From Embleya sp045207785 (GTDB lineage Bacteria; Actinomycetota; Actinomycetes; Streptomycetales; Streptomycetaceae), in NCBI RefSeq assembly GCF_045207785.1, contig NZ_CP108776.1:6076001-6140000 (forward strand): 64,000 bases of DNA, written 5' to 3'. Of the stretch, positions 1-8,544 are shown one piece after another. A model generated the notes under the pieces. It was not told the DNA's origin. It searched no databases and was given only the letters and a program-made list of their open reading frames with translations. Each line of letters starts with the position of its first letter. Position 1 is the stretch's first letter. A program made the position numbers and the translations under genes.

Positions 1-1013
1 TCACCCTCATGGGCAAGGGCTCGATCGACGAGAACCACGCGCTGTACAGCGGCATGACCGGCGTGCAGACCTCGCAGCGCTACGGCAACGCGTCGTTCCT
101 GGAGTCCGACCTGGTGCTCGCGCTCGGCGCGCGCTTCGGCGACCGGCACACCGGCACGCTCGACGTGTACCGCGGCACCCGCAAGTTCATCCACGTGGAC
201 ATCGAGCCGACCCAGATCGGCAAGGTCTTCGAGCCGGACCTGGGCATCGTCTCGGACACCCGGCACTTCCTCCAGGCGATCCTGGCCACCGCGAAGGCCC
301 GCGGCATCCGCCGCGAGGCGGGCGAGTGGGTCGCGCGGATCCAGGAGCTGCGCGCGACGCTGACCCGGCGCGAGGACTTCGACACCGTGCCGATCAAGGC
401 GCCGCGCGTGTACAAGGAGATCAACGAGGTCTTCGACGCGGACACCTACTTCGTCACCGCGATCGGCCTCTACCAGATCTGGGGCGGCCAGCACCAGAAG
501 GCGTACAAGCCCCGCCACTACCAGGTCTGCGGCCAGGCCGGCCCGCTCGGCTGGGAGATCCCGGCGGCCATCGGGGTCAAGAAGGCGCTCAAGCACAGCG
601 ACCCGAACGCCGAGGTGGTCGGCATCGTCGGCGACTACGGCTTCCAATACCTGGTCGAGGAACTCGCGGTCGCGGCGCAGTACAACGTGCCGTTCGTGAT
701 CATCATGATCAACAACGAGTACCTGGGCCTGATCCGCCAGGCGTCGATCCCGTACGACATGAACTTCCAGGTGGACATCCACTACGACGAGTTCGGTACG
801 GACAACGTCAAACTGATGGAGGCGTACGGCTGCTCGGGCAAGCGTGTCGTCGAGCCCGACGACATCCGGTCCACGCTCGAATGGGCCCGCAAGGAGGCGC
901 AGCGCACGTCGCGGCCCGTCCTCGTGGAGATCATGATCGAGCGCGAGGCCAACACGCCGCACGGGCCCGCGATCGACGCGGTCAAGGAGTTCGAGCCGGT
1001 CCCGGTGCCGTAG
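1..1013 (+). CDS. gcl: glyoxylate carboligase (tartronate-semialdehyde synthase), 5' truncated by window edge
   Basis: This is the C-terminal part of Gcl, which condenses two glyoxylates to tartronate semialdehyde and CO2 using thiamine diphosphate. The first whole codon is at position 3 and the frame is open to the left edge, so the N-terminal pyrimidine-binding half lies outside. Counting from the Met at 9, the ThDP/Mg2+ motif GDYGFQ sits at residues 208-213 and NNEYLGLIRQ at about 235-244, with the typical Gcl tail. Co-directional glycerate kinase, allantoinase and allantoicase follow, so it disposes of glyoxylate produced from allantoin. The reductase (GlxR) and Hyi are not in the window and may lie upstream. 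Alternative: another acetolactate-synthase-like enzyme, but the NNEYLGLIRQ context is Gcl-like. Confidence 0.95.
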   Translation, partial: TLMGKGSIDENHALYSGMTGVQTSQRYGNASFLESDLVLALGARFGDRHTGTLDVYRGTRKFIHVDIEPTQIGKVFEPDLGIVSDTRHFLQAILATAKARGIRREAGEWVARIQELRATLTRREDFDTVPIKAPRVYKEINEVFDADTYFVTAIGLYQIWGGQHQKAYKPRHYQVCGQAGPLGWEIPAAIGVKKALKHSDPNAEVVGIVGDYGFQYLVEELAVAAQYNVPFVIIMINNEYLGLIRQASIPYDMNFQVDIHYDEFGTDNVKLMEAYGCSGKRVVEPDDIRSTLEWARKEAQRTSRPVLVEIMIEREANTPHGPAIDAVKEFEPVPVP

Positions 1014-1107
1014 CCGGCGGGCCGTGCGAACCGCGCCCGCACAGACCGGAGCGGGGCGTGCCGGGTCATCCGGACCGTCTCCCAGGGCCTGCCCCGCTCC
1101 CACGATC

Positions 1108-1160
1108 CCGCCCGGTGACGCTGATCCCATCCCTGGTGTCGCGCCCGCGTCACCGGGCGG
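1108..1160 (+). terminator. hairpin downstream of gcl
   Basis: A 13-bp perfect inverted repeat, CCGCCCGGTGACG at 1108-1120 and its complement at 1148-1160, encloses a 27-nt loop. There is no U-run, as is common for actinomycete terminators. It lies in the 276-bp gap between gcl and glycerate kinase, suggesting the two are not one transcript, or that there is partial termination. A TTGACT hexamer at 1203-1208 could be a -35 element for the kinase gene, but I see no good -10. Confidence 0.45.
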
Positions 1161-1289
1161 CTTCCACCCCTGTCGGTCTCCCCGAGATCGGCATCCACGT
1201 AGTTGACTGTGCCTCGGCACGGTGCTCGATCGGCGGGCCCGGTACCGCCGAAGCTCCGCCCACGCCCCTTGGACCGAAGGAGAACGCGC

Positions 1290-2411
1290 ATGGGACCAGT
1301 GGTCGTCCTGGCCCCCGACAAGTTCAAGGGGACCCTGACCGCCGTGGAGGCCGCGGCCCGGATCGGTGCCGGGATCCGGCGCGTGTTCCCGGACGCGGAC
1401 GTGCGCGTGCTGCCGATCGCCGACGGCGGCGAGGGCACCGTGGACGCGGCGGTGGCGGCCGGTTTCGCGCGGATTCCGGCCCGGGTCACGGGCCCGACCG
1501 GTCGGCCCGTGGACGCGGCGCTCGCGGTGCGCGGGCACACCGCCGTGGTCGAACTGGCCGAGGCGTCCGGGCTCGCGCTGCTGCCGGAGGGGCCGGCGCC
1601 GCTGACGGCCGACACCACCGGGGTGGGCGAACTGATCGCCCGCGCGCTCGAACTGGGCTGCACCCGGATCGTGCTCGGGCTCGGCGGCAGCGCGTCCACG
1701 GACGGCGGCTCGGGGATGGCCCGGGCGCTGGGCGTGCGGCTGCTCGACGCGGCGGGGCACGACCTGCCGCGGGGCGGGGCCGCGCTGAACCGGCTCGACC
1801 GGATCGAACCGGGCGACCTGGCGGCGCGCCTGGCCGGTGTCGAGGTGGTGATCGCGTCCGACGTGGACAACCCGCTGCTCGGCCCGAAGGGGGCCGCGGA
1901 GGTGTACGGGCCGCAGAAGGGCGCGACGCACGACGACGTGCGCGTGCTCGACGCGGCACTCGCGCGCTGGGCCGAGGTGGTCGCGCCGGACGTCGCCGAC
2001 GTACCGGGTGCGGGCGCGGCCGGGGGCGCCGGGTTCGGCGCGCTCGCGCTGCTCGGGGCGACCATCCGGCCCGGCATCGGACTTCTGCTGGAACTCCTCG
2101 GTTTCGACGAACTGCTGGACGGCGCGCGGCTCGTGGTGACGGGAGAGGGCAGCCTGGACCGACAGACCCTGCACGGCAAAGCGCCCGCGGGGGTGGCGGC
2201 GGCCGCCCGGGAACGGGGTGTACCCGTGGCGGTGGTGTGCGGCCGCGTCGAGCTGAGCGGGGTTCAGCTCGACGCGGCCGGCATCGTGGCGGCATACGCG
2301 CTGGAGGACCTCGGTGCGGACAGCATGACCCGCGCGGGCGAACTCGCCGAGGTCGCGGGGGAGCGGTTGGCCCGGGACCTGCTCACCGGAGACTCGGAGG
2401 ACGCATCGTGA
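1290..2411 (+). CDS. glycerate kinase, type 1 family
   Basis: Phosphorylates D-glycerate with ATP, the last step that carries glyoxylate-derived carbon into glycolysis. The 373-residue length is normal for the GlxK/GarK (glycerate kinase type 1) family. Visible signatures are APDKFKGTL at residues 8-16, the PIADGGEGT segment near 43-51, GLGGSASTDGG near 133-143 and GEGSLDRQTLHGK near 288-300. I chose the ATG at 1290 because AAGGAG lies just upstream and the conserved beta-strand VVVLAPDKFKG then starts the protein; the frame is open further 5' to 1203 but without conserved sequence. Its stop overlaps the allantoinase start (GTGA), indicating translational coupling. Confidence 0.93.
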   Translation: MGPVVVLAPDKFKGTLTAVEAAARIGAGIRRVFPDADVRVLPIADGGEGTVDAAVAAGFARIPARVTGPTGRPVDAALAVRGHTAVVELAEASGLALLPEGPAPLTADTTGVGELIARALELGCTRIVLGLGGSASTDGGSGMARALGVRLLDAAGHDLPRGGAALNRLDRIEPGDLAARLAGVEVVIASDVDNPLLGPKGAAEVYGPQKGATHDDVRVLDAALARWAEVVAPDVADVPGAGAAGGAGFGALALLGATIRPGIGLLLELLGFDELLDGARLVVTGEGSLDRQTLHGKAPAGVAAAARERGVPVAVVCGRVELSGVQLDAAGIVAAYALEDLGADSMTRAGELAEVAGERLARDLLTGDSEDAS

Positions 2412-3748
2412 CCCATGCCCCCACGCTCGTGCTGCGCTCGCGCCGGGTGTTCACGCCGGACGGGGAGCGCCCCGCCGACGTGGTCCTGGCCGGCGACCGG
2501 ATCGCGGACGTGCTGCCCTACGGGAGCGCCGCCGGCGTGCCCGTCGAGGACCTGGGCGAACTCGCCCTGCTGCCCGGCCTGGTGGACACCCACGTTCACA
2601 TCAACGAGCCCGGCCGCACCGCGTGGGAGGGCTTCACCAGCGCGACCCGAGCGGCCGCCGCGGGCGGCGTCACGACGCTGATCGACATGCCGCTGAACTC
2701 GATCCCGGCGACCGTGACGGTGGACGCGTTGCGGGCCAAGCAGGAGGTCGCGCGCGGGCGGGTGTACGTGGACGTGGGCTTCTGGGGCGGCGCGATCCCG
2801 GGCAACACCGGCGACCTGGAGCCGATGCACCGGGCCGGCGTGTACGGGTTCAAGAGCTTCCTGGCGCCGTCCGGCATCGACGAGTTCCCGCACGTGGACG
2901 CGACCGAACTGGAGCGGGCACTGACCGAACAGGCCCGGATCGGCGCCCTGGCGATCATTCACGCCGAGGCGCCGAACGTCCTGGACGCCGCGCCGCAGCA
3001 GGCCGGGCGGGTGTACGCGGACTTCCTCGCGTCCCGCCCGGACGCGGCCGAGACGGTCGCGGTCGAGCAGCTCCTGGACACCGCCAAGCGCACCGGCGCG
3101 CGCGTGCACGTCCTGCACGTGTCCTCGGCCGAGGTGCTGCCGCTGCTCGACGCCGCGCGCGCGGACGGGATCGCGGTGACCGCGGAGACCTGCCCGCACT
3201 ACCTGACGCTGGTGGCCGAGGGCGTGCCGGAGGGCGACACGGCGTTCAAGTGTTGTCCGCCGATCCGCTCCGAGGACAACCGCGACCGGCTGTGGCGCGG
3301 CATCGAGGCGGGCTCCTTCGCCGCCGTGGTGTCCGACCACTCGCCGTGTACCGCGGACCTCAAGCGGCTGGACGTCGGCGACTTCGCGGCCGCGTGGGGC
3401 GGCATCGCCTCGCTGCAACTGGGCCTGTCCACCGTCTGGACCGAGGCCCGCGCCCGCGGATTCGCGCTCGCCGACGTGGTCGCGCTGATGTCGGCCGGCC
3501 CGGCGCGGCTGGTCGGCCTGGCCCGCAAGGGCGCGATCGCGCCCGGATACGACGCCGACCTGGTCGCGTTCGACCCGGACGCGGTGTTCACCGTGGACCC
3601 GACGGGGCTGCACCACCGCAACCCGGTCACCCCGTACGCCGGCCGCGCGCTCACCGGCGAGGTCCGCACGACCTGGCTCGCGGGCGCGCCCGTGGACGTG
3701 CACGGCAGCCCGCGCGGGCGCCTGCTCGACCGGACGGAGACCGCCTAG
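2408..3748 (+). CDS. allB: allantoinase
   Basis: Hydrolyses the hydantoin ring of allantoin to allantoate. The 446-residue protein is a cyclic amidohydrolase: metal ligands in THVHINEPGR (His62 and His64), the carboxylated lysine in FKSF (Lys149), the HVLHVSS histidine near residue 237, ETCPHYL near 262, CCPPIR, and SDHSPC near 313 with the metal-binding Asp. CCPPIR and SDHSPC are typical of allantoinase rather than dihydropyrimidinase. Translation starts at GTG 2408, overlapping the kinase stop by 4 nt. Allantoicase follows after 101 bp, giving the allantoin-allantoate-ureidoglycolate sequence. Confidence 0.93.
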   Translation: MTHAPTLVLRSRRVFTPDGERPADVVLAGDRIADVLPYGSAAGVPVEDLGELALLPGLVDTHVHINEPGRTAWEGFTSATRAAAAGGVTTLIDMPLNSIPATVTVDALRAKQEVARGRVYVDVGFWGGAIPGNTGDLEPMHRAGVYGFKSFLAPSGIDEFPHVDATELERALTEQARIGALAIIHAEAPNVLDAAPQQAGRVYADFLASRPDAAETVAVEQLLDTAKRTGARVHVLHVSSAEVLPLLDAARADGIAVTAETCPHYLTLVAEGVPEGDTAFKCCPPIRSEDNRDRLWRGIEAGSFAAVVSDHSPCTADLKRLDVGDFAAAWGGIASLQLGLSTVWTEARARGFALADVVALMSAGPARLVGLARKGAIAPGYDADLVAFDPDAVFTVDPTGLHHRNPVTPYAGRALTGEVRTTWLAGAPVDVHGSPRGRLLDRTETA

Positions 3749-3849
3749 TGCTCACCGCCCGCATGCGCCGCCGACGCGGCCACGGCCCCCCTTCCCGTCC
3801 TTGTCGCTGAGTCGTCGCCGATTCCCGCTCACCACAAGGAGATCCACGC

Positions 3850-4890
3850 ATGACCACCGATTTCACCGAATACGTCAACCTCGCCGCTCGCGCCCTCGGC
3901 GCGGGTGTGGTCGCGGCCAACGACGAGTGGTTCGCCGAGAAGGAGAACCTGCTCAAGGCCGAGGCGCCGACCTTCGCGCCGCACACGTTCGGCCCCAAGG
4001 GCCAGATCATGGACGGCTGGGAGACCCGCCGGCGGCGCGGCGACTCCGCCGAGCGGCCGCACCCCGAACCGGACGCGCACGACTGGGCGATCGTCCGACT
4101 CGGCGTGCCCGGCGTGATCCGCGGCGTCGTGGTCGACACCGCGTTCTTCACCGGCAACTACCCGCCGACCGGCTCGGTCGAGGCCGCCTCCGTGCCCGGT
4201 GTCCCGTCGGTCGAGGAGTTGCTCGACCCGGCGGTCGAGTGGACCACGATCGTCGCGCGCACCGACCTCAAGGGCGACACGGCGCACCCGTTCGCGGTGT
4301 CGACCGAGCAGCGCTTCACGCACGTGCGGCTGAACATCTTCCCCGACGGCGGGGTCGCCCGCCTGCGCGTGTACGGCGAGGCCGTACCCGACCCGGCCTG
4401 GCTCGCGGGGCTCACCGTCGACCTCGCGGCGCAGGAGTACGGCGCGGTGGCCGAGGCCGCCAGCGACCGCTACTTCTCCTCGCCGCACAACCTGAACGCG
4501 CCCGGCCGCTCGCGGGTGATGGGCGAGGGCTGGGAGACCCGGCGGCGGCGCGACGACGGCAACGACTGGGTGCGGGTGCGCCTGGTCGGGCAGGCCGAGG
4601 TCCTGGCCGCCGAGATCGACATCGACAACTACCTGGGGAACGCGCCGGGTTGGGTCGCGCTGGTCGGCAGCGACGCGACGGCGGACCCGGACGCGTGGTT
4701 CGAACTCCTGCCGCGCACGCGGGTGCAGCCGGACACCCGGCACCGCTTCCGGCTCGCCGACGCACCGCCCGTCACGCACGTGCGGATCGAGGTCTTCCCG
4801 GACGGCGGGATCGCCCGCCTGCGGCTCCCGGGCCGGCTGACCGAGTCGGGCCTGACCGCCCTTCGAAACCGCTTCAACACCGCCGGATAG
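3850..4890 (+). CDS. alc: allantoicase (allantoate amidinohydrolase)
   Basis: Converts allantoate to urea and (S)-ureidoglycolate. The 346-residue length is normal for the family. The protein shows the characteristic internal duplication: each jelly-roll half contains a GWETRRRR motif (residues 56-63 and around 227-234) and a FPDGGxARLR motif (near 165 and 318). The ATG at 3850 is preceded by an AAGGAG Shine-Dalgarno at 3836-3841. It sits 101 bp after allantoinase in the same direction, completing ring opening and cleavage. A ureidoglycolate lyase is not visible and must be elsewhere. Confidence 0.94.
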   Translation: MTTDFTEYVNLAARALGAGVVAANDEWFAEKENLLKAEAPTFAPHTFGPKGQIMDGWETRRRRGDSAERPHPEPDAHDWAIVRLGVPGVIRGVVVDTAFFTGNYPPTGSVEAASVPGVPSVEELLDPAVEWTTIVARTDLKGDTAHPFAVSTEQRFTHVRLNIFPDGGVARLRVYGEAVPDPAWLAGLTVDLAAQEYGAVAEAASDRYFSSPHNLNAPGRSRVMGEGWETRRRRDDGNDWVRVRLVGQAEVLAAEIDIDNYLGNAPGWVALVGSDATADPDAWFELLPRTRVQPDTRHRFRLADAPPVTHVRIEVFPDGGIARLRLPGRLTESGLTALRNRFNTAG

Positions 4891-4904
4891 CCGAGTCGAG
4901 GAGC

Positions 4905-4930
4905 CGACGGGATCCGGCCGGATCCCGTCG
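4905..4930. promoter_or_regulatory. perfect 26-nt palindrome between allantoicase and catalase
   Basis: CGACGGGATCC at 4905-4915 and GGATCCCGTCG at 4920-4930 flank GGCC; the whole 26 nt is self-complementary. It begins 15 nt after the alc stop and ends 40 nt before the catalase start. It could be the alc terminator, but a fully symmetric site this close to the katA start could also be an operator. No U-run follows. I cannot choose from sequence alone. Confidence 0.5.
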
Positions 4931-4970
4931 CAGGCCTGGCCGGATTAGCTGACAGGGAGTCAACTCCGTT

Positions 4971-6425
4971 ATGAGCAAGCCGATACTGACGACGGAGGCC
5001 GGTGCGCCGGTCTCCGACAACCAGAACAGCGCGGCGGCCGGGGCCGGCGGTCCGCTGCTGATCCAGGACCAGTACCTGATCGAGAAGCTGGCCCGGTTCA
5101 ATCGCGAACGGATCCCGGAGCGCGTCGTGCACGCGCGCGGTTCGGGCGCGTACGGCGTGTTCGAGGTCACCGAGGACGTCACCCGTTACACACGGGCGCA
5201 CTTCCTGGGCGCGGTGGGCCGTCGGACCGAGGTGTTCCAGCGCTTCTCCACGGTCGCGGGCAACCTCGGTGCCGGCGACGCGGTGCGCGACCCGCGCGGC
5301 TTCGCGCTGAAGTTCTACACCGAGGAGGGCAACTACGACCTCGTCGGCAACAACACCCCGGTGTTCTTCATCAAGGACCCGCTGAAGTTCCCGGACTTCA
5401 TCCACTCGCAAAAGCGCGACCCGTACACGGGCGTCACCGAGCCCGAGAACGTGTGGGACTTCTGGTCGCACTCGCCCGAGGCGACGCACCAGATCACCTG
5501 GCTGTTCGGCGACCGCGGCATCCCCGCCTCCTACCGGCACATGAACGGCTTCGGCTCGCACACCTACCAGTGGGTCAACGCCGAGGGCGAGGTGTTCTGG
5601 GTCAAGTACCACTTCAGGACCAACCAGGGGGTGCGCTGCCTCACCGGCACCGAGGGCGCCGAACTCGCGGGCGAGGACCCGGATTCGCACCAGCGCGACC
5701 TGCACCAGGCGATCGATCGCGGGGTGTTCCCGTCGTGGACGCTGCACGTCCAGGTGATGCCCGCCGCGGAGGCGCCGCGCTACCGGTTCAACCCGTTCGA
5801 CCTCACGAAGGTGTGGCCGCACGCGGACTACCCGCTGATCAAGGTCGGTCGGCTCACCCTCGACCGCAACCCGGAGAACGTCTTCGCCGACGTCGAGCAG
5901 GCCGCGTTCAGCCCGAACAACTTCGTGCCGGGGATCGGGCCGAGCCCCGACAAGATGCTCCAGGGACGGCTGTTCGCGTACGCCGACGCGCACCGCTACC
6001 GGCTGGGCGTCAACCACACGCAGCTCGCGGTGAACGCGCCCAAGGCGACGACGGCGAACAACCACGGCCGCGACGGCGCGATGTCGAGCAACGTCGGCGG
6101 GCGGGCCAGGAACTACGAGCCGAACAGCTTCGGCGGCCCGCTCCAGAGCGGCGAGCCGCTGTTCGCCCCGCTCGTGGTGAGTGGACACACCGGCACGCAC
6201 GAGGCGCCGGCGCACCCGAAGGACGACGACTTCTTCCAGGCGGGCCGGTTGTACCGGCTGATGTCCGGCGAGGAGCGGGCGCGGCTGGTGGAGAACATCG
6301 CGGGCAGCCTGGGCCAGGTCACCCGCGACGACATCGTGGACCGCATGGTGCGGCACTTCCACGCCGCGGACCCGGAGTACGGGGACCGCGTGGCGAAGGC
6401 GGTCTCGGCGATCCGGGACGCCTGA
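4971..6425 (+). CDS. katA: monofunctional haem catalase, small-subunit clade
   Basis: Disproportionates H2O2 in the cytoplasm. The 484-residue length fits a small-subunit (clade 3-type) catalase. Distal His54 lies in RVVHARGSGA, the active-site Asn127 in GNNTPVFFIKD, and the proximal haem Tyr near 337 in RLFAYADAHRYRLG. The N-terminus before PLLIQDQ is only about 28 residues. The ATG at 4971 follows AGGGAG with good spacing. Its place between the allantoin genes and xanthine dehydrogenase suggests a role against peroxide from urate and xanthine oxidation (inference). No frame damage is seen. Confidence 0.95.
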   Translation: MSKPILTTEAGAPVSDNQNSAAAGAGGPLLIQDQYLIEKLARFNRERIPERVVHARGSGAYGVFEVTEDVTRYTRAHFLGAVGRRTEVFQRFSTVAGNLGAGDAVRDPRGFALKFYTEEGNYDLVGNNTPVFFIKDPLKFPDFIHSQKRDPYTGVTEPENVWDFWSHSPEATHQITWLFGDRGIPASYRHMNGFGSHTYQWVNAEGEVFWVKYHFRTNQGVRCLTGTEGAELAGEDPDSHQRDLHQAIDRGVFPSWTLHVQVMPAAEAPRYRFNPFDLTKVWPHADYPLIKVGRLTLDRNPENVFADVEQAAFSPNNFVPGIGPSPDKMLQGRLFAYADAHRYRLGVNHTQLAVNAPKATTANNHGRDGAMSSNVGGRARNYEPNSFGGPLQSGEPLFAPLVVSGHTGTHEAPAHPKDDDFFQAGRLYRLMSGEERARLVENIAGSLGQVTRDDIVDRMVRHFHAADPEYGDRVAKAVSAIRDA

Positions 6426-6500
6426 CAGCCGGGCCGCGCCGTCCGGGACGGCCCGAACTCGCCCGAGAACCTCCCGAAGCCCGATCGGGTCGGGGCCGGC

Positions 6501-6534
6501 GCGCGCTTCGACGTCCGCGGATGTCGAAGCGCGC
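6501..6534 (+). terminator. catalase terminator hairpin
   Basis: A perfect 12-bp stem, GCGCGCTTCGAC at 6501-6512 with its complement at 6523-6534, encloses a 10-nt loop. It lies 76 nt after the catalase stop and separates katA from the encapsulin gene. Confidence 0.6.
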
Positions 6535-6712
6535 GTTCGGCCGTTTGGCCCCCTCCCGCGGGGTGCCTCACCCCCCCCGACCTCACAGACCTCCGTAGCT
6601 ACTTGCCCCTCCCGCGTCCCTCCAGTCTCACTCGATCGGGGAATGGCGGGCAGCCCTCGGACCCGTGACGATTGACCGCGAAGGCCGGTTCATCCAAGGG
6701 GAGGCGGAATCG

Positions 6713-8125
6713 TTGTCGATCGATGCTGGGGTGGGGACCGAAAGCGAAGCTCAGGACACGCAGGCTCGGTCGAGTCTCGCGACGGCGGCGGCGCGAAACC
6801 TCGCGACGACCACCAAGACCGTCCCGCAGATGCAGGACATCACGTCGCGTTGGCTGCTGAAGATGCTGCCGTGGGTCCAGGTGTCCGGTGGCACCTACCG
6901 GGTCAACCGACGGCTGAGCTACCGGGTGGGCGACGGACGCGTGCAGTTCGTGCAGACCGGCGCCGAGGTTCGGGTGATCCCGGCGGAGTTGGGGGAGTTG
7001 GCCCCGCTGCGCGGGTTCGAGGACGAAGAGGTGCTGCGCGCGCTCGCGGACCGCTTCGTCCGGCGCGAGTTCGCCGCAGGGGAGACCCTCGCGCAGGCGG
7101 GGGCGCCGAACGACCGGGTCTTCCTGGTCGTGCACGGCAAGATCAGCAAGTTCGGCGAGGGCCCCTACGGCGACCGGACGACGCTCGGACTGCTGGGCGA
7201 CGGTGACCACTTCGGTGAGCGGATGCTCGTCGACGAGGCGTCGGCGTGGGAGTACACGGCCACCGCGGCCACCGCGGTGATCGTCCTGGAGATGCCCAGA
7301 GAGGCATTCGACGGAGTGCACGCCGACGCGTTGCGTGCGCACCTCGCGGAGTACGCGCAGGGCAGCAGCCGGCCGCAGAACGCCAAAGGCGAGGCGGAGA
7401 TCCCGATGTCCGCCGGCCACCACGGCGAGGCGGTGCTGCCGGGCAGCTTCGTGGACTACGAACTCAAGCCGCGCGAGTACGAGTTGAGCGCGGCGCAGAC
7501 GGTGCTGCGGGTGCACAGCCGGGTCGCCGACCTGTACAACCAGCCGATGGACCAGATCGAGCAACAGCTGCGACTGACCATCGAGGCGCTGCGCGAGCGG
7601 CAGGAACACGAGCTGATCAACAACCGCGAGTTCGGGCTGCTGCACAACGCGGACTACGACCAGCGGATCCAGGCCCAGGCGGGCCCGCCGACGCCCGACG
7701 ACATGGACGAGCTGCTCAGCCGCCGGCGCGGCTCCAGGATGTTCCTGGCCCATCCGCGCACGATCGCCGCGTTCGGCCGCGAGTGCAGCCGCTTGGGCCT
7801 GTACCCGGGCACGGTCGACGTCGCGGGCAACCAGGTGCCGTCCTGGCGCGGCGTGCCGATCTTCCCGTGCAACAAGATCCCGATCTCCGACGCGCGCACG
7901 AGCTCGATCCTGGTGCTGCGTACGGGTGAGGACGATCAGGGCGTCGTCGGCCTGCACCAGACCGGCCTGCCGGACGAATACCAGCCGGGCCTCTCGGTGC
8001 GCTTCATGGGCATCAACGAGCAGGCGCTGATCTCGTATCTGGTCACCGCCTACTACTCGGCAGCGGTCCTGGTGCCCGACGCGTTGGGCGTCCTGGAGAA
8101 CGTCGAGATCTCCCGGGCCCGGTGA
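6713..8125 (+). CDS. family 2B encapsulin shell protein with inserted cyclic-nucleotide-binding domain (EshA-like)
   Basis: Predicted self-assembling HK97-fold nanocompartment shell protein. From the TTG at 6713 it is 470 residues, the length of streptomycete EshA/Srp1 proteins. It has a short N-arm leading into RNLATTTKTVPQMQ, an inserted cyclic-nucleotide-binding domain at about 102-198 (FAAGETLAQAG, VVHGKI, GDGDHFGERML), and a C-terminal HK97 half with SRMFLAHPRTIAAFGRECSR and the GVPIFPCNKIPI segment. The TTG is chosen because AAGGGGAGG at 6696-6704 lies 8 nt upstream; a GTG at 6665 is in frame but has no such site. The cassette lacks the usual RxA arginine. Family 2B cargos known to me are terpene cyclases and polyprenyl transferases; none is adjacent. 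EshA is linked in Streptomyces to ppGpp and antibiotic production. Confidence 0.88.
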   Translation: MSIDAGVGTESEAQDTQARSSLATAAARNLATTTKTVPQMQDITSRWLLKMLPWVQVSGGTYRVNRRLSYRVGDGRVQFVQTGAEVRVIPAELGELAPLRGFEDEEVLRALADRFVRREFAAGETLAQAGAPNDRVFLVVHGKISKFGEGPYGDRTTLGLLGDGDHFGERMLVDEASAWEYTATAATAVIVLEMPREAFDGVHADALRAHLAEYAQGSSRPQNAKGEAEIPMSAGHHGEAVLPGSFVDYELKPREYELSAAQTVLRVHSRVADLYNQPMDQIEQQLRLTIEALRERQEHELINNREFGLLHNADYDQRIQAQAGPPTPDDMDELLSRRRGSRMFLAHPRTIAAFGRECSRLGLYPGTVDVAGNQVPSWRGVPIFPCNKIPISDARTSSILVLRTGEDDQGVVGLHQTGLPDEYQPGLSVRFMGINEQALISYLVTAYYSAAVLVPDALGVLENVEISRAR

Positions 8126-8240
8126 GGAAGGTCACGAAAGTCACGAAAGTGTGTCAAAGGGGTCGTCGGCGGTAATAGGCCCGGCTGGAGATCGCGCGAT
8201 CACCCGACGCGCGCGGTCGCAGCGACAGGAGGCTCGAACC

Positions 8241-8450
8241 ATGGGCACCGACGACAACATCCGCAACAAGGCCGAGAAAGCCACCGGCCGGGCCAAGGAG
8301 AAGGTCGGCGACGTGACCGGCGACGAGGACCTGCGCGCGGAAGGCCAGGAGCAGCAGGGCGCCGCGAAGGCCCGGGAGGTCGCCGACGAGGCCAAGGACA
8401 AGGCCACCGAGGCGATCAACAAGATCAAGGGCGCCTCCAAGCGCGACTGA
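8241..8450 (+). CDS. CsbD-like stress-response protein
   Basis: A 69-residue, highly charged, Lys/Glu/Ala-rich protein with the CsbD-family pattern: NKAEKATGRAKEKVGDVTGD at the N-terminus, followed by Gln/Gly- and Lys/Asp-rich helical segments. These proteins are general-stress-induced; molecular function is unknown. The ATG at 8241 follows ACAGGAGG. It is 115 bp downstream of the encapsulin gene in the same direction, with a strong terminator after it, so co-transcription with the shell gene is possible. Confidence 0.85.
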   Translation: MGTDDNIRNKAEKATGRAKEKVGDVTGDEDLRAEGQEQQGAAKAREVADEAKDKATEAINKIKGASKRD

Positions 8451-8466
8451 TCACACGCGACGTGTC

Positions 8467-8500
8467 CGTGCGGCTCCCGTTTTCGAACGGGGGCCGCGCG
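8467..8500. terminator. bidirectional terminator between csbD-like and pucR-type genes
   Basis: A 12-bp stem with one G-T pair (arms 8470-8481 and 8486-8497) closes on a stable TTCG tetraloop and extends three more pairs outward to 8467-8500. It sits between the convergent ends of the csbD-like and pucR-type genes. Confidence 0.75.
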
Positions 8501-8544
8501 GCTGTGTGATCGCCGGCGGGGAATTTCCGAAATCGCCCGGCCGG

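Noticed and set aside
326..2407. Extension of the allantoinase frame upstream across gcl and glycerate kinase
   Set aside because: The upstream translation is an Arg/Gly-rich shadow of two well-supported genes; the conserved protein starts at 2408.
4971..6425. Catalase as cargo of the neighbouring family 2B encapsulin
   Set aside because: Family 2 cargos carry a long disordered N-terminal targeting domain. The catalase has only a short normal N-terminus, and a terminator separates the two genes.
6665..6712. GTG 6665 as encapsulin start
   Set aside because: No ribosome site there; TTG 6713 has an excellent AAGGGGAGG at 8 nt and gives the family's normal length.
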